From positions 67,501 to 131,500 of the forward strand of contig NZ_CP040106.1 in assembly GCF_005281475.1 (NCBI RefSeq): DNA of 64,000 bases, read 5' to 3'. The translations under genes were made by a program, and so were the position numbers. A model generated the notes under the pieces. The model was not told the DNA's origin. It worked only from the letters and a program-made list of their open reading frames with translations, and did not search any database. Shown piece after piece: positions 1 to 9,081 of this stretch. The stretch comes from Echinicola rosea (GTDB lineage: Bacteria; Bacteroidota; Bacteroidia; Cytophagales; Cyclobacteriaceae). How positions within the stretch are numbered: the stretch's first letter is position 1; every line of letters starts with the position of its first letter.

Positions 1-2
1 CA

Positions 3-47
3 GAAGCCAAACAATTCAATTTCGGAATGTCTGTAGCGCTGTTTTGA
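3..47 (+). CDS. C-terminal end of an upstream protein (partial)
   Basis: One forward frame is open from the window edge to a TGA at 45-47 and reads EAKQFNFGMSVALF. The alternating residues and the terminal phenylalanine resemble the last strand of an outer-membrane beta-barrel, where a C-terminal aromatic residue is usual. A terminator hairpin follows 23 bases later. Only 14 codons are visible, so both the coding call and the barrel idea are weak. Confidence 0.4.
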   Translation, partial: EAKQFNFGMSVALF

Positions 48-66
48 GGAAACACATAACTTTAAA

Positions 67-98
67 AAAAGCCTTCAGTTAAAATTGAAGGCTTTTTT
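67..98. terminator. Bidirectional rho-independent terminator
   Basis: A 7-bp stem (71-77 with 86-92, GCCTTCA/TGAAGGC) is flanked by an A-run on the left and a T-run on the right. It can therefore end transcripts coming from the left gene and from the minus-strand operon that ends at 98. Confidence 0.8.
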
Positions 99-877
99 TA
101 TTCAAACTGTGGCCTTCTTTTTTCCAAAAAGGAAGTCACACCTTCCTTGAAATCCCTGTGATTCCCTGCTTTTTCCTGATATGTTGCTTCCATTTCCAAA
201 ACATCATCCAAGGACATCCCGTCTGCCTTATTGAGCATTTCCTTTATCATACCCAAGGCGTTTGCAGAAGAATGCACGTAAACTTCCACGTATTGTGCTA
301 CCACCTCATCCAAGTTACCGAGTTCCACCGCTTTATTGACCAATCCTAATTTCTCAGCCTCCTCGGCATACACTTTCCTACCGGTGGTCGCCAATTCAAA
401 TGCCATGGGGTATCCTACTCTTTTTGGTAAAAAGTAATTCGAACCTGCATCCATCACCAAGCCAATGTGTGCAAAAATCTCCGCCAAATAGGCATCTTTG
501 GAAGCAATAATCACATCAGCAGCTAACGCCAATGAACAACCCGCTCCTGCCGCTACACCATTAAGTTTACATATGATGGGCTTTCCTATCCTTCGCATTA
601 ACAAAATCAGCGGATTGTAATAATCTCTTATAATTTCCTTAAATGGAATATTATCCAAACTTTCTCCAACAGCTTTCAAATCCTGCCCACTGCAAAACGC
701 CTTACCTCCACCTGTAAAAACAATGCACTTAACCTTAGTATTTTCCTCTGCATGCCCAAAAGCAGCTTTGAGCTCCTTTAGGACGCCTTTGTTGAGTGCA
801 TTATACACTTCCGGTCGATTGATTGCTATCTCTACCCAATGAGTGTGCAGTTTATAAGTAACAAAGCGATAAGTCAT
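98..877 (-). CDS. Enoyl-CoA hydratase/isomerase, PaaG-like
   Basis: A 259-aa crotonase-fold protein of normal family length. The oxyanion-hole segments are visible (GKAFCSGQDL near residue 62 and GVAAGAGCSLALA near 108). The segment DAGSNYFLPKRVG near 145 matches the PaaG branch (ring-1,2-epoxyphenylacetyl-CoA isomerase), where the aspartate acts as catalytic acid. The likely role is isomerisation or hydration of a CoA thioester in phenylacetate or fatty-acid breakdown. No other paa genes are in the window, so the substrate is not proven. It is the last gene of a minus operon, 6 bases after the preceding membrane-protein gene. Confidence 0.85.
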   Translation of the reverse strand: MTYRFVTYKLHTHWVEIAINRPEVYNALNKGVLKELKAAFGHAEENTKVKCIVFTGGGKAFCSGQDLKAVGESLDNIPFKEIIRDYYNPLILLMRRIGKPIICKLNGVAAGAGCSLALAADVIIASKDAYLAEIFAHIGLVMDAGSNYFLPKRVGYPMAFELATTGRKVYAEEAEKLGLVNKAVELGNLDEVVAQYVEVYVHSSANALGMIKEMLNKADGMSLDDVLEMEATYQEKAGNHRDFKEGVTSFLEKRRPQFE

Positions 878-883
878 GCTGGA

Positions 884-1504
884 TCACAATAGAAAGTAGT
901 AAAAAGAAACAAAACAAGTAATAAAACCAAGCCCAAATCCTACTGCCAACTCTGCGGGTTTATGGGCATCCAAGTACAACCTACATGACGCCACCACACC
1001 GCATAACAGCACGGTTCCAATTACAGGATACAACAATGTACCCCCTGGGAATTTCCAGCTCATGACCATCAAAATAGCCAAGAAACCTGACAACCCAGTC
1101 AAATGCGCACTGACTTTCCAAAAAAAGGTGACGACGGTCAGTAAGATAATAGTGCCAGTCATAGCAATCATACTAAACACAATCAGGTCATCATAGTTTA
1201 GCCTTGCATAGAAGAAATAGGTGACGACGATATAAAATATGCTCACCATTCCAAATGGAAGGAAACGCTCCTTTTTGTTTGCCATATGAATACTTGGAAT
1301 AGTATCCATATATCTTAGTCCAAACACACTAAGCATGGGAATCAACAAAGTGGTCACGAGCACCATCAGCAACAATGAGCCCTTGATTTCCCCGGGAACT
1401 TGAGTGGCATTGGGAACCAAATAGAGAATCACGGCAAACACCATTGAGGGCACCACCAATGGTTGAAACATAATAGAAAGGATAAGTGCTAGTTTCCTGT
1501 ACAC
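884..1504 (-). CDS. PAP2-like integral membrane protein
   Basis: A 206-aa protein with about six hydrophobic segments. The C-terminal half keeps the layout of PAP2 phosphatases: a KKERFLPF segment (compare KxxxxxxRP), SAHLTG (compare PSGH) and SCRLYLDAHKPAE (compare SRxxxxxHxxxD). The final acid is Glu and the central motif is altered, so activity on lipid phosphates is uncertain. The start is GTG at 1504, which overlaps the rpoN stop by one base (TAGTG), so translation is coupled to rpoN. Calling it a PAP2 relative is my inference from motif spacing. Confidence 0.6.
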   Translation of the reverse strand: MYRKLALILSIMFQPLVVPSMVFAVILYLVPNATQVPGEIKGSLLLMVLVTTLLIPMLSVFGLRYMDTIPSIHMANKKERFLPFGMVSIFYIVVTYFFYARLNYDDLIVFSMIAMTGTIILLTVVTFFWKVSAHLTGLSGFLAILMVMSWKFPGGTLLYPVIGTVLLCGVVASCRLYLDAHKPAELAVGFGLGFITCFVSFYYFLL

Positions 1505-2955
1505 TATAATTCTTTTCTTAGTCTAGCCACTGGGATCTGTAGCTGTTCTCTATATTTCGCTACAGTTCTTCTGGCAATATTATATCCCTTTTCGTTTAAT
1601 AATTTGACAAGCTTATCATCGGAGAGCGGCTTGCGTTTGTCTTCATTATCAACCAGTTTATGGAGAACACTTTTCACCTCTCTGTTACTTACATCCTCTC
1701 CACCTTCTGTGGAAATTCCTTCGGAGAAAAAGTACTTAAGCGGATAGACACCAAACTCCGTTTGGATGGCCTTGCTATTGGCTACCCTAGAAACGGTAGA
1801 AATATCCATATCGATCCGCTCCGCAATGTCCTTCAAAATCATCGGCTTGAGTTTGGTTTCATCCCCTTCCTCAAAAAACTCTTCTTGGTAATCCAGAATC
1901 GCATGCATGGTCTTCAATAAGGTCTGTTGACGCTGCTTAATGGCATCAATAAACCATTTGGCAGCATCCAGCTTTTGCTTCACAAAGCTCACCGTATCCT
2001 TTAGCTTTTTATCTTTCTTGTCACTTTTTTCATATGCCTCAAACATCTCGGAATACGAACGGCTTACCCGAAGCTCTGGTGCATTCCTGCTATTCAGGGT
2101 GATTTCTGGCTTTCCATTGACCATATTCAGCAGAAAGTCCGGAATAATATACTGCGTCCTCATCAGTCCATCAGAACCTCCCCCTGGCTTAGGGTTTAGG
2201 CGGGTGATCATCTGAATCACCTCTTTGAGATCTTCTTCTGACAGGTTGCACTTTTTTAGGATTTTATCGTAGTGCTTCTTGGTAAACTCATCAAAACAAT
2301 CATTGACCACCCGGATGGCTTTTTGGACAACCTCGTCCTCTTGGTGTTCCTTTCGCTCCAGCTGTATAATCAGGCATTCCTGTAAGCTTCTGGCAGCTAT
2401 TCCTGCGGGATCGAAGTTCTGGATCTTTCTCAGCACCTCTTCCACCTCGTCCAGGTCCGTCTCCACATTCTGACTAAAGGCAAGGTCGTTTATAATGGCC
2501 TCCAGATCTCTTCGGATGTACCCATCACTCTCAATACTTCCAATCAATTGCTTCCCAATGAGCTTTTGGCGTTCATCCAACCTCAAAAAGCTAAGCTGGG
2601 ACAGCAACTGTTCATGCAGGGAAGTACCACTGGACAGCGGCATCTCACGCTCTTCCTCATCGGGGGAATAATTTCCGTCTCCCTGCATTTTATATCCACC
2701 ATAATCGTCTGATAGGTAATCATCCAGGTTGATATCCTTATCATCTTTATTACCTTCTTCATAATTATCCGCCAACACCTCCTCTTGCGTATTGTCGTTC
2801 TCTTCTTTTCCTTCCTCAAGGGCCGGATTGATCTCCAGCTCCTCTTCCACCCTCGCTTCAAGTTCGGCGGTAGGTACCTGCAATAATTTAATAAACTGAA
2901 TCTGTTGCGGACTCAGCTTTTGGGAAAGTACCTGATTTAAATTTAGCTTTTGCAT
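1504..2955 (-). CDS. rpoN: RNA polymerase sigma-54 factor
   Basis: A 483-aa protein with all parts of sigma-54. The N-terminal glutamine-rich region I (LSQKLSPQQIQFIKLLQ) contacts activators. An acidic region II (about 50-110) follows, then the core-binding domain, and near residue 460 the RpoN box ARRTVAKYREQL that reads the -24 promoter element. It directs RNA polymerase to promoters that need an AAA+ activator; no such activator is in this window. It is first in a minus operon with the PAP2-like and PaaG-like genes. A good promoter lies 80 bases upstream. Confidence 0.97.
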   Translation of the reverse strand: MQKLNLNQVLSQKLSPQQIQFIKLLQVPTAELEARVEEELEINPALEEGKEENDNTQEEVLADNYEEGNKDDKDINLDDYLSDDYGGYKMQGDGNYSPDEEEREMPLSSGTSLHEQLLSQLSFLRLDERQKLIGKQLIGSIESDGYIRRDLEAIINDLAFSQNVETDLDEVEEVLRKIQNFDPAGIAARSLQECLIIQLERKEHQEDEVVQKAIRVVNDCFDEFTKKHYDKILKKCNLSEEDLKEVIQMITRLNPKPGGGSDGLMRTQYIIPDFLLNMVNGKPEITLNSRNAPELRVSRSYSEMFEAYEKSDKKDKKLKDTVSFVKQKLDAAKWFIDAIKQRQQTLLKTMHAILDYQEEFFEEGDETKLKPMILKDIAERIDMDISTVSRVANSKAIQTEFGVYPLKYFFSEGISTEGGEDVSNREVKSVLHKLVDNEDKRKPLSDDKLVKLLNEKGYNIARRTVAKYREQLQIPVARLRKEL

Positions 2956-3034
2956 ATATCGCTTACTACTATCATCTATTTTTTAAAAACATCCCTTGCT
3001 TAGCAATATACTAGCAGGTTCGCATTCGTGTATT

Positions 3035-3068
3035 CAAATTTAGGAAATTACAGCAAAATTTTGACAAA
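3035..3068 (-). promoter_or_regulatory. rpoN promoter
   Basis: On the minus strand TAAATTTG (3035-3042) is an exact match to the Bacteroidota -7 element TAnnTTTG. A TTTG (3065-3068) lies 22 bases further upstream as the -33 element. The predicted start leaves a leader of about 70 bases before rpoN. Confidence 0.55.
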
Positions 3069-3087
3069 AAGGTGATTATATCGTTTT

Positions 3088-3121
3088 TTTGCATTCCATT
3101 TTAAAACATTGATTAGCTTTA
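3088..3121 (+). promoter_or_regulatory. asnS promoter
   Basis: TTTG at 3088-3091, a 22-base spacer and TAGCTTTA at 3114-3121 (one mismatch to TAnnTTTG) precede asnS. The predicted leader is about 37 bases. It lies back to back with the rpoN promoter in the same 209-bp spacer. Confidence 0.4.
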
Positions 3122-3164
3122 AAACTTGAAAACAAAGTATTAAAGTTTCAAACCTTCAATTCCT

Positions 3165-4616
3165 ATGGCATTCAACAAACGATCAAAGATAAAATTATTG
3201 CTCAAAAGCAGCAAAATAGGTGAAAAAACCACCATCATGGGTTGGGTACGTACCAAAAGAGGGAATAAAAACGTCTCTTTCATTGCGATCAATGACGGGT
3301 CTATTATTAACAACTATCAGGTCGTTGCCGATCCGAATGTCATTAGTGAGGACATCCTCAAGCGGATCACTACTGGTGCCTGTATCAAAGTGACCGGAAA
3401 AGTCGTTGCCTCCCAAGGAGCTGGACAGGATTCTGAACTCATCGCAGAGCAAATTGAGGTGTTGGGCGAAGCAGATACTGAAAAATACCCGCTTCAGCCA
3501 AAAAAGCACAGCATGGAATTTCTACGCGAAAACGCCCACCTCAGGATGCGCACCAATACATTTGGGGCAGTATTCCGAGTGCGTCATGCCCTGGCATTTG
3601 CGGTACACAAATATTTTAATGACAAAGGATTTTTCTACATCCACACTCCTATCATCACTGCCTCGGATGCAGAGGGAGCTGGGGAAACATTCAGGGTATC
3701 CACATTGGATATGAAAAACCCTCCGTTAACAGATGATGGAGCGATAGACTATTCGAAGGACTTCTTTGAAAGGGAAACCAATCTTACGGTATCCGGACAG
3801 CTTGAAGGAGAACTTGCTGCCATGGCATTGGCAGAAATCTACACTTTCGGCCCCACATTCAGGGCTGAAAATTCCAATACGACCCGCCACTTGGCCGAGT
3901 TTTGGATGATTGAACCGGAAATGGCCTTTTATGATGCCGAGGACAATCAAGATCTTGCAGAGGATTTCCTAAAGTCTATCATCTCCTATGCAATGGAGCA
4001 CTGCAGTGCCGACTTGGAATTCCTCGATAAAAGGGCTGCGGATGAAAATGCCAAAAAACCTGCCAATGAAAGAACTGATCTGGGCTTGTTAGAGCGGCTT
4101 AGGTTTGTGGCAGAACATGATTTTGAGCGTATCACGTACACGGAAGCCATCAATATCCTCCAAAATTCCAAACCCAATAAAAAGAAAAAATTCAATTACT
4201 TAATAGAAGAATGGGGGGCGGACTTACAATCTGAACATGAACGCTTCTTAGTAGAAAAACATTTCAAAAAACCTGTCATCCTTACCGACTATCCAAAAGA
4301 TATCAAGGCCTTCTATATGAAGCAAAATGAAGATGGAAAAACGGTGGCAGCGATGGATATTTTATTCCCTGGAATTGGTGAGATCGTTGGTGGCTCACAG
4401 CGTGAAGAAAACATGGAAAAACTCACTATCCGAATGGACGAAATGGGAATAAGTCAAGAAGAACTGTATTGGTACTTGGACACAAGAAGATTTGGGACCA
4501 CCCCTCACTCAGGATTTGGGCTGGGTTTTGAGCGTATGGTACAATTCGTGACCGGAATGGGAAATATCCGGGATGTTATCGCCTTTCCAAGAACCCCGGG
4601 AAATGCAGAGTTTTAA
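3165..4616 (+). CDS. asnS: Asparaginyl-tRNA synthetase
   Basis: A 483-aa class IIb aminoacyl-tRNA synthetase that charges tRNA-Asn with asparagine. The N-terminal OB-fold anticodon-binding domain (about 1-115) is followed by the class II catalytic core: motif 2 around [20 protein letters not shown] (near 230-250) and motif 3 [12 protein letters not shown] (near 450). Asparagine rather than aspartate specificity is inferred from overall similarity. The gene stands alone between its promoter and a strong terminator. Confidence 0.95.
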   Translation: MAFNKRSKIKLLLKSSKIGEKTTIMGWVRTKRGNKNVSFIAINDGSIINNYQVVADPNVISEDILKRITTGACIKVTGKVVASQGAGQDSELIAEQIEVLGEADTEKYPLQPKKHSMEFLRENAHLRMRTNTFGAVFRVRHALAFAVHKYFNDKGFFYIHTPIITASDAEGAGETFRVSTLDMKNPPLTDDGAIDYSKDFFERETNLTVSGQLEGELAAMALAEIYTFGPTFRAENSNTTRHLAEFWMIEPEMAFYDAEDNQDLAEDFLKSIISYAMEHCSADLEFLDKRAADENAKKPANERTDLGLLERLRFVAEHDFERITYTEAINILQNSKPNKKKKFNYLIEEWGADLQSEHERFLVEKHFKKPVILTDYPKDIKAFYMKQNEDGKTVAAMDILFPGIGEIVGGSQREENMEKLTIRMDEMGISQEELYWYLDTRRFGTTPHSGFGLGFERMVQFVTGMGNIRDVIAFPRTPGNAEF

Positions 4617-4646
4617 CTTAGCTGCTTCATTTCATAAAAAGACAAC

Positions 4647-4680
4647 ACAAGCCAAGGTATGTAAATGCCTTGGCTTGTTT
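4647..4680. terminator. Terminator shared by asnS and the nnr gene
   Basis: An 11-bp perfect stem (4647-4657 ACAAGCCAAGG with 4668-4678) with a 10-base loop. It sits 30 bases after asnS and abuts the stop codon of the convergent minus-strand gene, so it can serve both. Confidence 0.75.
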
Positions 4681-6191
4681 CAGTCTACATCCAATGCCAA
4701 ATAACTCTTTGGAATAGCTTTGATAATATCACTGGCTATGGTACCCCTTCTTTTATCTTCTGAAGCAATTTCACCAGCCAATCCGTGCTGATACACTCCA
4801 CATAGAACCGCATTCTTCACCCCGTATCCTTGCCCCAAAAAGGAAGTGATCATCCCCGTCAAAACATCACCTGCTCCACCAGTGGCCATGTGTTTGTTTC
4901 CAGAAGAATTAAAATACTGGGTACCATCAGGAAAGGAAATACAAGTATGTGCCCCTTTCAACACCAACACACAACCATATTGCCGGGAATATTCCCGAGC
5001 CTTTGCCAAGCGCTGCTTATGATTTTGGCAGCCTCCTACTAGTCGCTCAAACTCCTTGACATGGGGAGTAAGTACATCCTCTTCACCAAGATATTCCTGC
5101 ATTTCTTTATCTTGAGCAAGGATATTAATGGCATCTGCATCTAATACTTTTGGTCCTTTAAAGGTCTTGATAAAATCCAGCAAAAACTCCTTGGCATCCG
5201 CTGTAGTGCCCATTCCTGGACCTATCCCCGCTGCATCATATCGATCCAGCCCCTCTTTCGGATAAGCCAAGCTCAAGGACCTATCAGAATTGGAAGAAAT
5301 GACCTGAACTTCCGGTAAACCAACTTGGAGCACTTGTACGCCACAAGTAGGCACCAAACAAGCGGCAAGCCCGGAGCCTGTCCGGAGAGATGCTTCTGCG
5401 CACATCCTAATGGCACCAATCGACCCATAACTACCACCCACCAACAACACCCTTCCAAAATCGCCTTTATGTGCAAACCTGCTAAAATTCAAATGCCTAC
5501 TCACTACATCCTTTAGCTGTAAATAGAACTTGTTTTGGGAAAACTGACGCATAAATTTATTCCCAATCCCTATGCTGACCACATGGAGTATCCCTACGTA
5601 GCCAGCATGTTCAGGAAACATCAGGGAAAACTTAGGGTACTGAAAACTTACGGTAATATCTGCTTTAAACGCATCTCCTTCTAGGCATTCATCTGAAGGA
5701 ACTCCTGTGGGGATATCCACCGCCACCCTGCTGACATGCGTAAGGGCATTGAGCTTGGTTATCATGCCCAAAAAATCCCCGCCTAAAGGCCTGTTAACAC
5801 CTACCCCAAGTATAGCGTCTATAACCACATCCAAATCAAATTCCATGTGGGCAATATCATCGGCACTCATGGAAATGGCTGGTAATTTATCTGGTAATAA
5901 TTCCCTGTTTAGCCTACAATCAGCCGAGACCTTTCCTTCCTCCCCTAATAAAAAGACGATCACATCGTATCCCTTTCTCCATAACAAACGGCCAATCGCC
6001 AAACCGTCCCCGCCATTGTTCCCGGGGCCACAAAATATCCCAACTTTATCATTTCGATGATAGTTACTTTCAAACCAATCACAGAAAGCCTGAGCGGCAT
6101 TTTCCATTAATCGGTGGGAAGTAATGCCCTTTTCAGCAATAAAATCCGTATCAAGTTTTTTAACGGCAGTACCGGAGATTATTTCTAGCAT
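4680..6191 (-). CDS. nnr: Bifunctional NAD(P)H-hydrate epimerase / ADP-dependent dehydratase
   Basis: A 503-aa two-domain repair enzyme. The N-terminal YjeF_N epimerase domain (about 1-215) has GPGNNGGDGLAIGRLLW and the acidic segment VVIDAILGVGVNRP. The C-terminal ribokinase-like dehydratase domain (about 230-500) has the GGAGDVLTGMI signature near residue 440. Together they convert both epimers of damaged NADHX/NADPHX back to NAD(P)H using ADP. It lies 10 bases after the UMF1 transporter gene, probably co-transcribed with it. Confidence 0.95.
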   Translation of the reverse strand: MLEIISGTAVKKLDTDFIAEKGITSHRLMENAAQAFCDWFESNYHRNDKVGIFCGPGNNGGDGLAIGRLLWRKGYDVIVFLLGEEGKVSADCRLNRELLPDKLPAISMSADDIAHMEFDLDVVIDAILGVGVNRPLGGDFLGMITKLNALTHVSRVAVDIPTGVPSDECLEGDAFKADITVSFQYPKFSLMFPEHAGYVGILHVVSIGIGNKFMRQFSQNKFYLQLKDVVSRHLNFSRFAHKGDFGRVLLVGGSYGSIGAIRMCAEASLRTGSGLAACLVPTCGVQVLQVGLPEVQVISSNSDRSLSLAYPKEGLDRYDAAGIGPGMGTTADAKEFLLDFIKTFKGPKVLDADAINILAQDKEMQEYLGEEDVLTPHVKEFERLVGGCQNHKQRLAKAREYSRQYGCVLVLKGAHTCISFPDGTQYFNSSGNKHMATGGAGDVLTGMITSFLGQGYGVKNAVLCGVYQHGLAGEIASEDKRRGTIASDIIKAIPKSYLALDVD

Positions 6192-6201
6192 CTTCGTTAC
6201 A

Positions 6202-7506
6202 TTAAGCTTTTACCAATTTATATCCCGGGAAAGTCACCCGTAGTAAGAACAACATACCAATAATAAAAAAAATACCAAGAACTAGCGAACTATCCCGCAT
6301 GCTTCCAGTAAATTTTTCTATAAATCCATACGAAAACGTACCAAATACAATGGCCAGCTTCTCTGTAACGTCGTAAAAACTAAAATACGATGCATTATCA
6401 TTTGTATCCCCAGGTATGAGCTTGGAGTACGATGAACGTGATATGGCCTGTATACCTCCCATGACCAAACCTACTACAAAAGCCAGACCATAAAATTCAT
6501 ATTCACTTGTCACAAAATATGCAGACATGCAGATACCCACCCAAATCAGCACCATACTCATCAGGGATATTTTATTTCCCCTGTTCTTTGCAACCCAGCC
6601 AAATAAAAAACTGCCTAAAACAGCTACAATCTGAATAATCAAGATGGTAAGGATCAATTTATCCCCCTCTAGTCCAAGCTCCTTATCTCCAAATGACGCA
6701 GCCATGTACATCACCGTCTGAACTCCCATACTATAAAATAAGAAAGCCAACAAAAACTTTTTGAGGTCTCCTCGATCAGTAAGTTCTCCATAAACTTTTT
6801 TGATTTCTCTATAACCGGACCAAAGCAAAGATCGCTTGCTCGCCATATGTGATCTCTGGGTGTTTTTGGGCAAATATCTAAAAGGAATTGCAGCAAAACT
6901 TAACCACCAAATACCAGTAATAAGAAAAGACCAACGAGCCGCAGCCCCACCATCACTCAATAGAAACCAAGATGGTTTTTGGATCATGACAAGGTTAAGG
7001 ATAAGTAATATTACGCTTCCAATATAGCCCAAAGCAAAGCCTCTTGCACTAAGGATATCGTATTCTTTAAAAGTACTTATTTCTGGTAAAAAGGCATTAT
7101 AAAACACAATGCTCCCTGCATAACCTATGCTGGCCAACACACTGAAGACAATGCCTAGCTCCAAATTACTTCCATCAAAAAAAAACAATCCCATACACGA
7201 GAGGGATCCAAGAGAAGCAAATATTTTCATAAACAACAGCTTCTTGCCTCCATAATCTGCCATACCGGACAGGAGAGGTGACAACACTGCAATGAACAAA
7301 AAAGAAAACGAAATGGACCAAGAATACAAAACCGTATTGACCACCTCAAACCCGAAAAATGTCACCACATCGCCTTTTTCTTGAGAAGAGGTGACGTTAT
7401 TAAAATACACCGGAAATATAGTCGAAGTGATCACCAGGCTGTAAACAGAATTGGCCCAATCGTACATGGCCCAAGCAAACTGCACTTTCTTTTTCTGCGT
7501 TCCCAT
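6202..7506 (-). CDS. MFS transporter, UMF1 (Atg22-like) family
   Basis: A 434-aa polytopic protein with about 12 hydrophobic segments. The N-terminal motif FAWAMYDWANSVYSLVITST is typical of the UMF1/Atg22 branch of the major facilitator superfamily. Atg22 in yeast exports amino acids from the vacuole; the bacterial substrate is unknown. It lies in the inner membrane, upstream of and probably co-transcribed with the NAD(P)HX-repair gene. No functional link between the two is evident. Confidence 0.85.
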   Translation of the reverse strand: MGTQKKKVQFAWAMYDWANSVYSLVITSTIFPVYFNNVTSSQEKGDVVTFFGFEVVNTVLYSWSISFSFLFIAVLSPLLSGMADYGGKKLLFMKIFASLGSLSCMGLFFFDGSNLELGIVFSVLASIGYAGSIVFYNAFLPEISTFKEYDILSARGFALGYIGSVILLILNLVMIQKPSWFLLSDGGAAARWSFLITGIWWLSFAAIPFRYLPKNTQRSHMASKRSLLWSGYREIKKVYGELTDRGDLKKFLLAFLFYSMGVQTVMYMAASFGDKELGLEGDKLILTILIIQIVAVLGSFLFGWVAKNRGNKISLMSMVLIWVGICMSAYFVTSEYEFYGLAFVVGLVMGGIQAISRSSYSKLIPGDTNDNASYFSFYDVTEKLAIVFGTFSYGFIEKFTGSMRDSSLVLGIFFIIGMLFLLRVTFPGYKLVKA

Positions 7507-7526
7507 TTCGTAAAAACTACTATAAC

Positions 7527-7560
7527 TAAAAAAAGCTATCCGCTTAAGCGGATAGCTTTT
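7527..7560 (-). terminator. Terminator of the ExbB/ExbD operon
   Basis: A 30-bp perfect palindrome (7531-7560, AAAAGCTATCCGCTT and its complement) followed on the minus strand by a T-run. It lies 22 bases after the last exbD gene and just upstream of the UMF1 gene, separating the two units. Confidence 0.85.
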
Positions 7561-7581
7561 ATATAGCTAATCGATATTCTA

Positions 7582-8049
7582 TTAATCATCTTGGTTAACT
7601 TTCCCAACGGAAGCGTAAAGGATTTTCCTTGCATCGGCCTCCCTCAGCTCTAACTGAATATCAGCAACAGGTCCCATTTTTACGTCTCTGTCTGCTTTAA
7701 GGGAAATATAAATCTGTTCTCTCTCTGCTTCAGATAGTTTATCTTTCTCCTCGTTTACCCATTGAATGATATCACCAGTAGAAATCAGCCTATCATTTGC
7801 TTGTATTCTTGGTTCTGTACCATAAACACTTGGGTTTTTAGGTTTTCCAAGAAACAGGTAAGAAATCAATGACTTCTTTTCTAATTTTTGAAGCTGCGTT
7901 GCCTGTGGCAATTTTTGCTCCACCAATAACTCTTGCTCTCTCAAAACAGTGGTTACCATAAAGAAGAACAACAGCATAAAGATGATATCTGGCAATGCAG
8001 AAGTAGGAATATTCTCCTCGGTTTTGTTCTTTTTCTTAAACTTTGCCAT
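7582..8049 (-). CDS. ExbD/TolR family protein (second copy)
   Basis: A 155-aa single-pass inner-membrane protein. A basic N-terminus (KFKKKNKT) precedes one membrane helix near residues 18-38, LPDIIFMLLFFFMVTT, which carries the aspartate that takes part in proton flow in ExbD/TolR. The periplasmic part ends with the typical DRDVKMGPVADIQ-like segment near residue 120. With the ExbB-type channel it should couple proton entry to movement of an outer-membrane partner, such as a TonB system. It is last in a four-gene operon, 2 bases after the other ExbD gene. Confidence 0.9.
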   Translation of the reverse strand: MAKFKKKNKTEENIPTSALPDIIFMLLFFFMVTTVLREQELLVEQKLPQATQLQKLEKKSLISYLFLGKPKNPSVYGTEPRIQANDRLISTGDIIQWVNEEKDKLSEAEREQIYISLKADRDVKMGPVADIQLELREADARKILYASVGKVNQDD

Positions 8050-8051
8050 AA

Positions 8052-8684
8052 TTATTCTCCTCCTTTATCTGGTTCTGCAATTGAAATCGCCATAGGAAGA
8101 TTTTCCTTGCCTCTGTCCATAAGCTCCTTCTCAGCAGCTGTTCTACTGGACAGTGCGCGGTATTCATCGGCTGTCAGGCCTACCCTTTCGGCATAGATTT
8201 CGTAATACGCTTTCTTCACTTTATCAAGCACCTCTAAGTAGAGATCGTAACTTGTACCTCGGTTTGTCTTGATAGAAACTACAGCCTCATTAGGGTGGTC
8301 GGAAGATTCAGGATCCCTGTTGGCTTGTGCTTTGAGCACAGGAGGCAAACTGTTGAACAAGTCGATATTCTCCTGATCAGGCTCACCGAAGTTCATTACA
8401 AATTCCTTTACTTCTTGGTCCAAACCATCCGTATTGTCCCTAAAATCATCCTCTACCAACAACTGGTCATTTGAGTTGATCAATATCTTAAAGATATTAC
8501 GCTCATTTTTATCAATCTCAGGCGGTGGCTGATTTGGATCAATTTTAGGGGGCAGTACGTTGGTAATACCCTTGTCAGAAGCAATTGTCGTTGTCACAAG
8601 AAAGAAGATAAGTAGCAAGAAGGCGATATCCGCCATGGATCCTGCATTTACCTCCTGACTCATTCGGCTTTTCTTTCTTGGCAT
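8052..8684 (-). CDS. ExbD/TolR family protein (first copy)
   Basis: A 210-aa ExbD homologue with the membrane helix SMADIAFLLLIFFLVTTTI near residues 16-34 and the conserved aspartate. The periplasmic domain is longer than in the downstream copy. Two differing ExbD proteins in one operon is a recurring Bacteroidota arrangement and suggests a mixed complex on one ExbB pentamer; that is inference. Confidence 0.9.
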   Translation of the reverse strand: MPRKKSRMSQEVNAGSMADIAFLLLIFFLVTTTIASDKGITNVLPPKIDPNQPPPEIDKNERNIFKILINSNDQLLVEDDFRDNTDGLDQEVKEFVMNFGEPDQENIDLFNSLPPVLKAQANRDPESSDHPNEAVVSIKTNRGTSYDLYLEVLDKVKKAYYEIYAERVGLTADEYRALSSRTAAEKELMDRGKENLPMAISIAEPDKGGE

Positions 8685-8690
8685 ACTAAA

Positions 8691-9020
8691 TTACTTTATA
8701 AGTTTATTAAGTTCAGTTGCTACAATCCCTACAATTGACAGTAGGAATAGCGCATAGGTGGTAAATAGAATACCCCCTACTGCCTTAGAGCTTGAAGCGG
8801 TGATGTTAAAAGGTGCCACAGCATATTTTGGCGCTACTTCGTCACTTGCAAGAGAGTAAGCGATGAAGAAAAGCACAGCAACACCGATCACACCAACACC
8901 TATCTTAAGCAAACTTTTAGGATTATCAATTGACTTTACTAAAGGCATAAGGATCGCTGCTACAGCGCCTAGGCCTATCAAAAGATATCCTACATATAAC
9001 ATTATATCGTAAGAATCCAT
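8691..9020 (-). CDS. Small membrane protein of the ExbB/ExbD operon, unknown function
   Basis: A 109-aa protein with about three hydrophobic segments (residues 6-28, 40-58 and 85-105). I do not recognise a named family. It lies between the ExbB-like and ExbD-like genes with short spacers (6 bases to exbD, 61 to exbB), so it is probably a membrane partner of the channel complex. Confidence 0.75.
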   Translation of the reverse strand: MDSYDIMLYVGYLLIGLGAVAAILMPLVKSIDNPKSLLKIGVGVIGVAVLFFIAYSLASDEVAPKYAVAPFNITASSSKAVGGILFTTYALFLLSIVGIVATELNKLIK

Positions 9021-9081
9021 ATTGTTAAGTTCTTTGGTTGATTGTAATTATTTAATCAGTTTTAAAGCAACTGGCGACCTA

